Shown piece after piece: positions 31,675-38,885 of a stretch of DNA of 38,885 bases. The translations under genes were made by a program, and so were the position numbers. The DNA comes from Oscillospiraceae bacterium (lineage in GTDB: Bacteria > Bacillota > Clostridia > Oscillospirales > Oscillospiraceae): assembly GCA_017622995.1 (NCBI GenBank), contig JAGAQA010000023.1, positions 1 to 38,885 on the forward strand, read 5' to 3'. The notes beneath the pieces were generated by a model. The model saw only the letters and a program-made list of their open reading frames with translations. It searched no databases and was not told where the DNA came from. The stretch's first letter is position 1; every line of letters starts with the position of its first letter.

Positions 31675-32892
31675 TTACTTCTTCCCGTTCACCATGGCCT
31701 GAACCTTGATGGGCAGACCGTAGAGGTTGATGAAGCCCTCGGCGTCTTTCTGGTTGTAGTCGCTTTCACCGAAGGTGGCGATTTCCTCGGAGTACAGGGA
31801 GTTGGGGCTCCAGACGCCGGCATTGATGATGTTGCCCTTATAGAGCTTCAGCTTGACGGTACCGGTGACCACCTCCTGGGTCTTGTCCACGAAAGCGGAC
31901 AGGGCCTCCCGCAGAGGGGTGAACCACTGACCGTTGTATACCAGCTCCGCGAAGGTGATGGCGATTTTCTGCTTTTCGTGCATGGTCATCTTGTCCAGAC
32001 ACAGGGTTTCCAGAACGCTGTGGGCCTTGTAGAGGATGGTGCCGCCGGGGGTCTCGTAGACGCCTCTGCACTTCATGCCCACCAGCCGGTTTTCCACAAT
32101 GTCGAGTAAACCGATGCCGTTGGCGCCGCCCAGCTGGTTGAGCTTCAGGATCACGCCCTTGGGGGTCAGCTTCTCACCGTCCACGGCTACGGGCACACCC
32201 TTTTCAAAGTCGATGGTCACATAGGTGGGCACATCCGGGGCATTCAGAGGGCTTACCGACATCTCCAGGAAGCCGGGCTTTTCGTACTGGGGCTCATTGC
32301 CCGGGTCCTCCAGGTCCAGGCCCTCGTGGCTCAGGTGCCACAGGTTCTTATCTTTGGAGTAGTTGGTTTCCCGGCTGATCTTCAGGGGCACGTTGTGGGC
32401 CTCCGCGTACTCGATCTCCTCTTCCCGGGATTTGATGGTCCATTCCCGCCAGGGGGCGATGATGGGCATATTGGGGGCAAAATGCTTGACGGCCAGCTCG
32501 AACCGAACCTGATCGTTGCCCTTGCCGGTGCAGCCGTGGCAGATGGCATCGGCGCCTTCCTTGATGGCGATGTCCACCAGACCCTTGGCGATGCAGGGGC
32601 GGGCGTGACTGGTGCCCAGCAGGTATTCCTCATATACGGCGCCGGCCTTCAGGCAGGGCATGATGTAGTCGGCGGCGTATTCCTCGGTGAGATCCAGCAC
32701 ATAGAGCTTGCTGGCGCCGGTTTTCAGGGCTTTCTCTTCCAGACCCTCCAGCTCGTCGGCCTGCCCCACGTTGCCGGAGACGGCGATGACCTCACAGTTA
32801 TTGTAATTCTCCTTCAGCCAGGGAATGATAACGGAAGTGTCCAAACCGCCGGAGTAAGCCAGCACAACTTTTTTAATTTGATCCTTGTTCAT
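31675..32892 (-). CDS. argG: argininosuccinate synthase
   Basis: Joins citrulline and aspartate with ATP to give argininosuccinate; 405 residues. The PP-loop [10 protein letters not shown] (11-20), the [10 protein letters not shown] segment and [13 protein letters not shown] are diagnostic, followed by [12 protein letters not shown] and NLWHLSHEG. The ATG at 32892 follows TTGGAGG; a longer frame would extend through the promoter. It is the first gene of the argG-argH-binding protein-permease-argF unit. Confidence 0.96.
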   Translation of the reverse strand: MNKDQIKKVVLAYSGGLDTSVIIPWLKENYNNCEVIAVSGNVGQADELEGLEEKALKTGASKLYVLDLTEEYAADYIMPCLKAGAVYEEYLLGTSHARPCIAKGLVDIAIKEGADAICHGCTGKGNDQVRFELAVKHFAPNMPIIAPWREWTIKSREEEIEYAEAHNVPLKISRETNYSKDKNLWHLSHEGLDLEDPGNEPQYEKPGFLEMSVSPLNAPDVPTYVTIDFEKGVPVAVDGEKLTPKGVILKLNQLGGANGIGLLDIVENRLVGMKCRGVYETPGGTILYKAHSVLETLCLDKMTMHEKQKIAITFAELVYNGQWFTPLREALSAFVDKTQEVVTGTVKLKLYKGNIINAGVWSPNSLYSEEIATFGESDYNQKDAEGFINLYGLPIKVQAMVNGKK

Positions 32893-32935
32893 GTCAATTA
32901 CCTCCAAGGGGCGAATATTATTCATTGATGTGATG

Positions 32936-32964
32936 AATATATACGAATTGCATAAATATGTCAA
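32936..32964 (-). promoter_or_regulatory. argG promoter with ARG-box-like sequences
   Basis: On the minus strand TTGACA (32959-32964) and TATATT (32936-32941) are separated by 17 bp. ARG-box-like sequences (consensus about TGNATAWWWATNCA) cover or adjoin it: TGAATATATACGAA (from 32935), TGCATAAATATGTC (from 32949) and, on the minus strand, TGTATAATTATGCT (32964-32977). Each is imperfect, but three in tandem over the promoter suggest ArgR control. The rest of the 417-bp gap up to brnQ is AT-rich with the brnQ signals described separately. Confidence 0.5.
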
Positions 32965-33124
32965 GCATAATTATACAAAATGGTCCTTGAGGCAAAATGA
33001 TTTGTATGCGTGCATAAAACAAAACGGGAAAGAACGGGCGAAATTCGTTGTTTTGACAAGGAAAATGAGAAAATGGATGTATAATATACGGTATATTTGA
33101 AAATGAAACCCAGCGGATACAAGG

Positions 33125-33167
33125 GAAGCCTGCGGAGACGTTTGTACGCAGAACATGGACAGGCTTC
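33125..33167 (+). other. potential alternative RNA stems upstream of brnQ
   Basis: GAAGCCTG (33125-33132) can pair with CAGGCTTC (33160-33167), while CTGCG (33130-33134) can pair with CGCAG (33147-33151), so the two stems compete. A TATAAT at 33080-33085 lies upstream, although its nearest TTGACA is 21 bp away. I recognise no known riboswitch or T-box sequence here. Confidence 0.3.
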
Positions 33168-33229
33168 AAAGAAAAACAGGGGGAAAAGTATTGCCGAATA
33201 AGATATTTGGGGGAAATGATAAATAATTG

Positions 33230-33259
33230 TTTACATTTCGGGACCGCATATGGTATACT
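33230..33259 (+). promoter_or_regulatory. promoter of brnQ
   Basis: TTTACA (33230-33235) and TATACT (33254-33259) with an 18-bp spacer lie about 50 bp ahead of the brnQ ATG. Confidence 0.6.
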
Positions 33260-33309
33260 CAAAATGATTTAGTCCACACATTGCGGACAAACGGAAGGAA
33301 GGGATATGT

Positions 33310-34647
33310 ATGAAACGTAAACTGTCTGTGAGGGAAACCGCGGCGGTAGCAAGTCTGCTGTTTGGGTTGTTTTTTGGGGCCGGGAATCTGATTTTCCCTG
33401 TACACATGGGCCAGATGGCGGGCAGCAGCTCTCCGGTGGCCATTTTGGGTTTCTGCATTACGGCAGTGGGCCTTCCGTTGATGGCCATTGCGGCCATGGC
33501 CATCTCCCGCAGTGAAAGCCTGGCCCAGCTGGCGGGCCGGGTGGGCAAGGGCTACGGCCTGTTCTTCTCCTGCCTGCTGTATCTGACCATCGGTCCCTTT
33601 TTCGCCATTCCCAGATGCGCCTCCACCTCCTTTACCGTTGGCGTGGCGCCCCTGGTCAGTGAGGGGCAGGCAAGGCTCTGGCTGCTGCTGTTTTCCGTCG
33701 CCTTTTTTGCCCTGGTGCTCTGGTTTTCCCTGCGGCCCAACGGCATACTTACTTATGTAGGCAAGATCATCAATCCGGTGTTTCTGGTGTTTTTGTTCCT
33801 GCTGGTGATTGCCTCCCTGGCAAATCCCATGGCAGGGCTCCGGGAGCTGCCGCCGGAAGGGAATTATGAGACCCAGGCCTTTATCACCGGTTTTCTGGAA
33901 GGCTACAATACCATGGACATTTTGGCGGCCCTGGCCTTCGGCATCACCATTGTGCAGGTCATCAAGGATCTGGGCATTGAAAATGCCGGGGACGTGGCGG
34001 GGAATTCCTTCCGGGCTGGTATTTTCAGCAGCCTGCTGATGGCCGTCATCTACGCGCTGATTACCGTGATGGGTGCTGCCAGCCGGGGCGTCTACCCCAC
34101 CAGCGAAAACGGCGGCATTGCCCTGACCCAGATCGCGGCCCACTATTTCGGCGCCTTTGGTCAGATCATTCTGGCGGCCACGGTGACCCTGGCGTGTCTC
34201 AAAACCTCCATCGGTCTGGTCACCTCCTGCGCCGAGACCTTCTCCCTTCTGTGCCCCAGGGTTCCCTACCGGCACTGGACCGTTCTCTTCAGCCTCTTCC
34301 CCCTGATGGTTTCCAATCTGGGCCTGACCCAGATCATCACCGTGTCCATTCCGGTGCTGATGTTCCTGTACCCTCTGGCCATCACCCTGATTCTGCTGAC
34401 CCTGTGCGGCAGCTTCTTCGGAAATGACCGGCGGGTGTATGTCAGCGTTACTGCCTTTACCCTGGCGGCCGCGGTGCTGGACCTTTTGAACGCACTGCCC
34501 GCAGGCGCCCAGGAAGCGCTGAAGCTGACGGGGCTTCTGACCTGGGTCCGGGGAAATGTGCCCCTGTTCAGTCTTGGCCTGGGCTGGATCCTCCCCGCCG
34601 CCCTGGGCCTGGCAGTGGGCTTGATTCTCAGAAAAGTACAGAAATAA
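33310..34647 (+). CDS. brnQ: branched-chain amino-acid carrier BrnQ
   Basis: Cation-coupled symporter of the LIVCS family for leucine, isoleucine and valine; 445 residues with about 12 hydrophobic helices in the cytoplasmic membrane. The N-terminal LLFGLFFGAGNLIFPVHMGQ and the IGPFFAIPRCASTSFTVGV segment are diagnostic of BrnQ. The ATG at 33310 follows GGAAGGGA. It is divergent from argG, with separate promoters, and is followed by a stem-loop, so it is a single-gene unit. Confidence 0.95.
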   Translation: MKRKLSVRETAAVASLLFGLFFGAGNLIFPVHMGQMAGSSSPVAILGFCITAVGLPLMAIAAMAISRSESLAQLAGRVGKGYGLFFSCLLYLTIGPFFAIPRCASTSFTVGVAPLVSEGQARLWLLLFSVAFFALVLWFSLRPNGILTYVGKIINPVFLVFLFLLVIASLANPMAGLRELPPEGNYETQAFITGFLEGYNTMDILAALAFGITIVQVIKDLGIENAGDVAGNSFRAGIFSSLLMAVIYALITVMGAASRGVYPTSENGGIALTQIAAHYFGAFGQIILAATVTLACLKTSIGLVTSCAETFSLLCPRVPYRHWTVLFSLFPLMVSNLGLTQIITVSIPVLMFLYPLAITLILLTLCGSFFGNDRRVYVSVTAFTLAAAVLDLLNALPAGAQEALKLTGLLTWVRGNVPLFSLGLGWILPAALGLAVGLILRKVQK

Positions 34648-34651
34648 CAAG

Positions 34652-34688
34652 CAGGACTGCCGCGCGTGAAAGTACGGCAGTCCTGTTT
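34652..34688 (+). terminator. probable terminator after brnQ
   Basis: An 11-bp stem CAGGACTGCCG / CGGCAGTCCTG with a 12-nt loop is followed by TTT only. It is weak in T content but placed 5 bp past the brnQ stop. Confidence 0.65.
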
Positions 34689-34733
34689 GAATAGGTGCTT
34701 GGTAGAAAAGCCCAATTGTCAATTAACAGCCCC

Positions 34734-35126
34734 CTATGCTTCCCCAAAGCCAAGCTTTCGCAGCCGGGTTTGGGCAATCACATACAGCTTTCCGGCGGCC
34801 CAGGCCATGGGAATCCACAGCAGGAAAAACCGGGGGCAGATCTGGCCCAGATAGTTTCCGGGGATGCCCCGGTAATCCCATACGGAGTAGTCCCGGTTGA
34901 ACAGCATCCCTGCCGCCAGCTCCACCATGGTAATCACCCCGGCACCAGTCACCGGCCGCAGGATGCCGGGGAGCCTGGGCCGGTGTGTTTCCAGCTTTCC
35001 CAGCAGCAGAAAACACACCCCTCCGGCAAGAAACATACTGATGTGGCTTCTGCCCCGGTACAACAGTTCAATGCCCACATAACCGGCGCCTCCCAGCAAA
35101 AACATGGGGATGGTTTCGATTGTCAT
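34734..35126 (-). CDS. small membrane protein, putative ABC-transporter type IV (PF06541-like)
   Basis: Membrane protein of 130 residues with four hydrophobic segments. The stretch YVGIELLYRGRSHISMFLAGG resembles the PF06541 (CmpB, 'ABC transporter type IV') family, split here as GIELLYRGRSHISM and FLAGGVCFLLLG. Despite that name no transport activity is established for such short members. The ATG at 35126 follows GAGGTGAAGGGA; a longer frame would run into the tRNA promoter region. It stands alone on the minus strand between brnQ and the tRNA genes. Confidence 0.72.
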   Translation of the reverse strand: MTIETIPMFLLGGAGYVGIELLYRGRSHISMFLAGGVCFLLLGKLETHRPRLPGILRPVTGAGVITMVELAAGMLFNRDYSVWDYRGIPGNYLGQICPRFFLLWIPMAWAAGKLYVIAQTRLRKLGFGEA

Positions 35127-35183
35127 TCCCTTCACCTCGGGGGAAGCATTCCCGATATTTTCTAAAAAAATACAAATGAACCC

Positions 35184-35212
35184 TTGACAAATAGGGGGCC
35201 TTCGGGTATAAT
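35184..35212 (+). promoter_or_regulatory. promoter of the tRNA pair
   Basis: TTGACA (35184-35189) and TATAAT (35207-35212) are both perfect consensus with a 17-bp spacer. GC-rich sequence follows downstream of the -10 box, as expected for a stable-RNA promoter. Confidence 0.88.
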
Positions 35213-35254
35213 ACAGAAGCTGTTTCGGCGGTGCCGAAATTGCGTTGACCACAT

Positions 35255-35330
35255 GGCGGCATAACTCAGTTGGTAGAGTAGCCGGTTCATACCCGGTATG
35301 TCATCTGTTCGAATCAGATTGCCGCTACCA
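35255..35330 (+). tRNA. tRNA-Met (anticodon CAT)
   Basis: 76-nt cloverleaf: acceptor GGCGGCA with TGCCGCT (first pair G-U), D arm ACTC/GAGT, anticodon stem GCCGG/CCGGT with loop TTCATAC, T arm ATCTG-TTCGAAT-CAGAT, and encoded ACCA end. It lacks the three G-C pairs of an initiator anticodon stem, so it is elongator tRNA-Met. A lysidine-modified tRNA-Ile2, which shares the CAT anticodon, cannot be excluded. Confidence 0.93.
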
Positions 35331-35405
35331 GGCCCGTTGGTCAAGCGGTTAAGACACCGCCCTTTCACGGCGGTAACATGGGTTCGATTCCCGTACGGGT
35401 CACCA
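35331..35405 (+). tRNA. tRNA-Glu (anticodon TTC)
   Basis: 75-nt cloverleaf: acceptor GGCCCGT with ACGGGTC, anticodon stem CCGCC/GGCGG with loop CTTTCAC, T arm with TTCGATTC, and encoded ACCA. It begins at the base immediately after the CCA of the preceding tRNA, so the pair must be cut from one transcript with no spacer. Confidence 0.95.
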
Positions 35406-35408
35406 TGA

Positions 35409-35450
35409 AAAACCCGACAACTGTTTCGGTTGTCGGGTTTTCCGTTTTTT
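35409..35450 (+). terminator. terminator of the tRNA pair
   Basis: A 13-bp perfect stem AAAACCCGACAAC / GTTGTCGGGTTTT with loop TGTTTCG is followed by CCG and six T (35445-35450). Confidence 0.92.
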
Positions 35451-35477
35451 GGTCCCATGCCTCTCTCGGCTTTCCGG

Positions 35478-35505
35478 TTGCAATTGGGCCGTAATCTGGT
35501 ATAAT
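35478..35505 (+). promoter_or_regulatory. promoter of the capG-capF-larC unit
   Basis: TTGCAA (35478-35483) and TATAAT (35500-35505) are spaced by 16 bp, with the start codon about 35 bp further on. Confidence 0.7.
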
Positions 35506-35539
35506 AGCCGTAGAATCATAGAATGAGGAGACTGTGGTT

Positions 35540-36718
35540 ATGTTGGATTTTAAGGACGTTCATTGGAAAGAAAACGGGCGGCTGAGGCTGCTGATCATTG
35601 TGGGCACCCGGCCGGAAATCATCCGTCTGTCAGCGGTGATCAACAAGACCCGGCAGTATTTTGATGTGATCCTGGCCCACACAGGGCAGAACTACGACTA
35701 CAATCTGAACGGTGTTTTCTTCCACGACCTGTGCCTTCAGGACCCGGAGGTCTATCTGGACGCGGTGGGCGCGGACCTGGGGGAGACCATGGGCAACATC
35801 ATTGCCAGAAGCTACCAGCTCATGGCGGCAATCAGGCCCGACGCGGTGCTGGTGCTGGGCGATACCAATAGCTGCCTTTCCGTCATCGGCGCCAAGCGGC
35901 TGCACATTCCCATTTTCCACATGGAGGCCGGAAACCGCTGTAAGGACGAGTGCCTGCCGGAGGAGACCAACCGCCGGATTGTGGACATCATCTCCGACGT
36001 GAACATGGCCTATTCCGAGCACGCCCGCCGGTATCTGGCCGATACGGGACTCCCCAAAGAGCGGACCTATGTGACCGGCTCCCCCATGGCAGAGGTGCTG
36101 CACCAGAACCTGCCCAAAATCCAGGCTTCGGACATTCATGCCCGGCTGGGGCTTCAGAAGGGGAAGTATATCCTCCTGTCTGCCCACCGGGAGGAAAACA
36201 TCGATACGGAAAAGAATTTCCTATCCCTGTTCAACGCGGTGAATCAGATGGCGGAAAAATACGATCTGCCCATCCTCTACTCCTGCCATCCCCGGTCCCG
36301 GAAGCGGCTGGAGGCCACCGGCTTCCGGCTGGACAGACGGGTGATTCCCCATGAGCCCTTGGGCTTCCACGACTACAACTGCCTGCAAATGAACGCCTTC
36401 TGCGTGGTCTCCGATTCCGGCACTCTGCCGGAGGAGAGCAGCTTCTTTACCTCCGTGGGTCATCCCTTCCCGGCGGTGTGCATCCGCACCTCCACCGAGC
36501 GGCCCGAAAGTCTGGACAAGGCGGGCTTTATCCTCTCCGGCATCGAGGAAAAGGGTCTGCTGCAGGCTGTGGATGTGGCGGTGGAAATGGTCCGGGACGG
36601 TCACTGGGGCCTGCCGGTACCCGACTATGTGGATGAAAACGTATCCGATAAGGTGGTCAAGATCATCCAGAGCTACGTCGGCGTGGTCAACAAGATGGTC
36701 TGGCGGAAGGAGAGCTGA
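35540..36718 (+). CDS. non-hydrolysing UDP-GlcNAc 2-epimerase family (CapG/WbjD-like)
   Basis: UDP-sugar 2-epimerase of 392 residues, GT-B-like fold. The N-terminal LLIIVGTRPEIIRL (GTRPE at 22-26), HTGQNYDYNLNG, LVLGDTNSCLS, HMEAGNRCKDECLPEETNRR and LLSAHREENI match the WecB/CapG family. Because capF follows 3 bp later, it is best read as the epimerase of the UDP-N-acetyl-L-fucosamine route (CapG), which acts after CapF; plain WecB (UDP-ManNAc) remains possible. The ATG at 35540 lies 9 nt after GAGGAG; a GTG two codons upstream is too close to it. Confidence 0.88.
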   Translation: MLDFKDVHWKENGRLRLLIIVGTRPEIIRLSAVINKTRQYFDVILAHTGQNYDYNLNGVFFHDLCLQDPEVYLDAVGADLGETMGNIIARSYQLMAAIRPDAVLVLGDTNSCLSVIGAKRLHIPIFHMEAGNRCKDECLPEETNRRIVDIISDVNMAYSEHARRYLADTGLPKERTYVTGSPMAEVLHQNLPKIQASDIHARLGLQKGKYILLSAHREENIDTEKNFLSLFNAVNQMAEKYDLPILYSCHPRSRKRLEATGFRLDRRVIPHEPLGFHDYNCLQMNAFCVVSDSGTLPEESSFFTSVGHPFPAVCIRTSTERPESLDKAGFILSGIEEKGLLQAVDVAVEMVRDGHWGLPVPDYVDENVSDKVVKIIQSYVGVVNKMVWRKES

Positions 36719-36721
36719 GCC

Positions 36722-37918
36722 ATGAATATTCTGGTCACCGGTGCCAGGGGGATGGTGGGAACCGCCCTGGTGAACAACCTGAAAAACATCCGGGACGGCA
36801 AGAACAAAACCCGTCCCAACCTTCATATTGAGGAGATTTACGAATACGAGGTGTCTTCCACCCGGGAGGAGCTGGAGGAATACTGCCGGAAAGCGGACTT
36901 TGTCTTCAATCTGGCGGGGGTCAACCGGCCGGAAAATCCGGAGGATTTTATGAAGGGCAACTTCGGCTTTGCCTCCACCCTGCTGGAAACCCTCCAAAAG
37001 TACGAAAACAAGGCCCCCATTATGCTGTCCTCCTCCATTCAGGCCACGCTTGCGGGCCGGTTTGGCAACTCGGAGTATGGCCGCAGCAAAAAGGCAGGGG
37101 AGGACCTGTTCTTTGCGTATGCCCGGCAGACCGGGGCCAGGGTGGCCGTATACCGGTTCCCAAACCTGATGGGCCACAGCCGCCCAAAGTATAACTCTGC
37201 CGTGTCCACCTTCTGCTGGGCTGTGGCCAACGACCAGCCCTTTACCGTCAACGATCCCAACACGGAGCTGGAGCTGCTCTACATCGATGATCTGGTGGAG
37301 GGTATGTTCGACCTGCTGGAAGGCAAGGAGGTACACTGCGAGTTCGACGGCGTGGACACGGTGCCGGATCCCAAAGGCCGGTTTTGCTGTGTTCCCGTGA
37401 CCCATAAGGCTACCCTGGGCGAGATTGTGGCGCTTTTGCAGCGGTTCAAGGCCCAGCCGGAGACCCTGATGATGCCGGAAATGCCCCAGGGCTCCTTCGC
37501 CAAGAAGCTGTATTCCCTGTACCTGACCTACCTGCCCGCGGACAAATTCAAATACCCCCTGCGCATGAACGTGGATGACCGGGGCAGCTTTACGGAGCTG
37601 CTGCACACCCGGGACTGCGGCCAGGTCAGCATCAACATTTCCCGGCCCGGCATCACCAAGGGCCAGCACTGGCACAACTCCAAGTGGGAGCTGTTCATCG
37701 TGGTTCAGGGCCACGGCCTGATTCAGGAGCGGAACATCAACACGGGAGAGACGGTGGAATTTGAGGTCAGCGGCGACAAGATCGAGGCCGTCCACATGAT
37801 CCCCGGCTGGACCCACAACATCATCAACCTCAGTGACACCGAGAATCTGGTTACGGTGATGACCTGCAACGAGGTTTTTGACCGGAACCATCCCGACACC
37901 TTTTATGAGCCTGTATGA
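36722..37918 (+). CDS. capF: CapF-like UDP-sugar reductase/epimerase with cupin domain
   Basis: Bifunctional enzyme of 398 residues for UDP-N-acetyl-L-fucosamine synthesis in capsule or surface polysaccharide. The N-terminal short-chain dehydrogenase domain has the Rossmann motif MNILVTGARGMVG, FVFNLAGVNRPENPEDF, LSSSIQATL and the YGRSKKAGE catalytic pair. The C-terminal cupin domain holds the epimerase site: GITKGQHWHNSKWELF, VSGDKIEAVHMIPGWTHNI and the closing PDTFYEPV. It follows the pattern of staphylococcal CapF along its whole length. capE, the dehydratase acting first, is not in the window. The stop overlaps the start of the LarC-like gene by four bases (ATGA). Confidence 0.92.
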   Translation: MNILVTGARGMVGTALVNNLKNIRDGKNKTRPNLHIEEIYEYEVSSTREELEEYCRKADFVFNLAGVNRPENPEDFMKGNFGFASTLLETLQKYENKAPIMLSSSIQATLAGRFGNSEYGRSKKAGEDLFFAYARQTGARVAVYRFPNLMGHSRPKYNSAVSTFCWAVANDQPFTVNDPNTELELLYIDDLVEGMFDLLEGKEVHCEFDGVDTVPDPKGRFCCVPVTHKATLGEIVALLQRFKAQPETLMMPEMPQGSFAKKLYSLYLTYLPADKFKYPLRMNVDDRGSFTELLHTRDCGQVSINISRPGITKGQHWHNSKWELFIVVQGHGLIQERNINTGETVEFEVSGDKIEAVHMIPGWTHNIINLSDTENLVTVMTCNEVFDRNHPDTFYEPV

Positions 37919-38649
37919 AAACACTGTATTTTGATTTATCCATGGGCGCCGCGGGGGATATGCTCACGGCTGCCCTGCTGGAACTGACGGAGGACCCGGA
38001 AGAAACCCTGGGCCAGCTGAATGCCCTGGGCATCCCCGGGGTGCGGTTCGAAGCCGAAAAGCAGGAGAGAAAAGGCGTTTCCGGCACCTATATGCGGGTC
38101 ACCGTCCAGGGGGAAGAGGAGGATGGGCACCACCATCACCACCACAGCACCCTGACGGACATCCAGGGGATTCTGGATCACCTCCGGGCCTCCGCTGCCG
38201 TAAAGGAACAGGCCGGAGCCGTCTATGAGCGCATTGCCCGGGCGGAAGCAGAGGTCCACGGACAGCCCGTTACCCAGGTCCACTTTCACGAGGTGGGGGC
38301 CATGGACGCGGTGGCGGATGTGAGCGCCGTGTGCTTCCTGCTGGAAAAGCTGGGGGCAGACGCGATTCTTGCCTCCCCGGTCCATACGGGCTACGGGAAG
38401 GTTCATTGCGCCCACGGCATTCTTGAGGTGCCCGCCCCGGCAACGGCGCTGCTGCTTCAGGGCATCCCCAGAGAGAAGGGGGATGTGGAAGGGGAGCTGT
38501 GTACCCCCACCGGCGCGGCTCTGGTGGGCAGGTTTGTTTCCCGTTATGGGGATTGCCCTGAGGGACGGCTGATCAGACAGGGCACCGGCCTGGGGAAAAA
38601 GGACTTTCCCAGACCCAACTGCCTCCGGGCGTTTCTCCTGGAAGCATAG
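37915..38649 (+). CDS. LarC N-terminal-half protein (nickel-pincer cofactor insertion)
   Basis: Protein of 244 residues matching the first part (LarC1) of LarC, the nickel chelatase that completes the nickel-pincer nucleotide of lactate racemase and relatives. Features: YFDLSMGAAGDMLTAALLE start, the metal-binding His run at 72-77 (six consecutive His) after an acidic stretch, VHFHEVGAMDAVADV, HTGYGKVHCAHGILEVPAPA, CTPTGAALV and the ending GTGLGKKDFPRPN. The protein stops where full-length LarC continues into its C-terminal (LarC2) domain; no such sequence follows in any frame before the terminator at 38690. It is translationally coupled to capF. larA, larB and larE are not in the window. Confidence 0.88.
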   Translation: MKTLYFDLSMGAAGDMLTAALLELTEDPEETLGQLNALGIPGVRFEAEKQERKGVSGTYMRVTVQGEEEDGHHHHHHSTLTDIQGILDHLRASAAVKEQAGAVYERIARAEAEVHGQPVTQVHFHEVGAMDAVADVSAVCFLLEKLGADAILASPVHTGYGKVHCAHGILEVPAPATALLLQGIPREKGDVEGELCTPTGAALVGRFVSRYGDCPEGRLIRQGTGLGKKDFPRPNCLRAFLLEA

Positions 38650-38689
38650 AGCACCGCCTTCAGGCATTGTTCATAAGACACGATAGGAT

Positions 38690-38718
38690 AAAGGCGTGAC
38701 GAATGGTCACGCCTTTCT
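38690..38718 (+). terminator. terminator after the capG-capF-larC unit
   Basis: An 11-bp perfect stem AAAGGCGTGAC / GTCACGCCTTT around GAATG is followed by CTTC. The stem ends in TTT, giving a short T-run. Confidence 0.75.
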
Positions 38719-38753
38719 TCCCGCCCGCCAAATTGGGAGTTGTTGGGCCGAAG

Positions 38754-38885
38754 CCCTCTCCTGGGAGAGGGTGGCTCGCGCAGCGAGACGGGTGTGGGGC
38801 GGTACAACTTACCTGGTTCCGCCCCTCATCCGCCCCAGTGTGCGCACTGGGGCACCTTCCCCCAGGGGAAGGCATCTCCCCGACA
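38754..38885. repeat. palindromic intergenic repeat at the window edge
   Basis: Begins with CCCTCTCCTGGGAGAGGG and GGCTCGCGCAGCGAGAC, then GTGTGGGGCGGTA, the same motif as at 1-55. It continues with CGCCCCAGTGTGCGCACTGGGGC and CCTTCCCCCAGGGGAAGG palindromes and runs to the end of the window. No coding region is supported here. Confidence 0.7.

Noticed and set aside
36221-37924. 567-codon frame antisense to capG and capF
   Set aside because: capF matches its family along its full length on the plus strand; the antisense product is low-complexity.

Overview
The window looks like a chromosomal segment of an anaerobic, fairly GC-rich member of the Clostridia, most plausibly a gut-type Oscillospirales relative. 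This rests on an acetyl-CoA synthase (ACS) gene cluster, BrnQ/ArgG/ArgH/PncB-type genes with Firmicute-style AGGAGG ribosome sites, sigma-A promoters, tRNA genes with encoded CCA, and palindromic intergenic repeats of a kind I associate with that group. The taxon is an inference; no rRNA is present. There are no prophage, IS transposase or CRISPR features.

Layout. 1-345: palindrome-rich intergenic repeat. 346-2339: two-component system (PhoB-type regulator and histidine kinase), closed by a strong terminator. 7193-2521 (minus): MurJ-like flippase, a divergent signal peptidase I, and a domain-permuted GH3 beta-glucosidase. 7516-17079 (plus): the carbonyl branch of the Wood-Ljungdahl pathway: CooC/AcsF-type nickel ATPase, AcsD, a fused AcsC-AcsE protein, AcsB, the corrinoid-protein activator AcsV, and a DUF3786 protein. 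18538-17186 (minus): hisS. 19955-18779 (minus): minD and mgsA. 20165-21163: pta. 21209-24824: a ROK-like protein divergent from a sugar-kinase/nucleotidyltransferase fusion. 27445-24863 (minus): a nicotinate salvage operon with an MBL-fold hydrolase. 32892-27544 (minus): argG, argH, an amino-acid ABC binding protein and permease, and argF. 33310-34647: brnQ. 35126-34734 (minus): small membrane protein. 35255-35405: tRNA-Met and tRNA-Glu. 35540-38649: capG, capF and a LarC N-terminal-half protein in a coupled operon. The window ends in another palindromic repeat.

How the genes work together. The ACS cluster covers methyl transfer from methyl-tetrahydrofolate (AcsE domain) to the corrinoid iron-sulfur protein (AcsC domain plus AcsD), reactivation of that corrinoid (AcsV), and acetyl-CoA assembly on AcsB, with CooC/AcsF as nickel-maturation ATPase. 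Pta, about 3 kb downstream under its own promoter, would convert acetyl-CoA to acetyl phosphate. The CO dehydrogenase gene acsA/cooS is not in the window. The arg genes convert ornithine plus carbamoyl phosphate through citrulline to arginine, and the binding protein and permease among them suggest uptake of a related amino acid.

The most unusual item is the single reading frame joining the methyl acceptor (AcsC) to its methyltransferase (AcsE) through an alanine-rich EAAAK-type linker. Others are a signal peptidase with arginine at the catalytic-lysine position, a kinase-nucleotidyltransferase fusion with a possible internal start, a His6-bearing LarC half-protein translationally coupled to capF, and several structured leaders and palindromic elements. 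All function calls come from reading motifs by eye; no database search was run.
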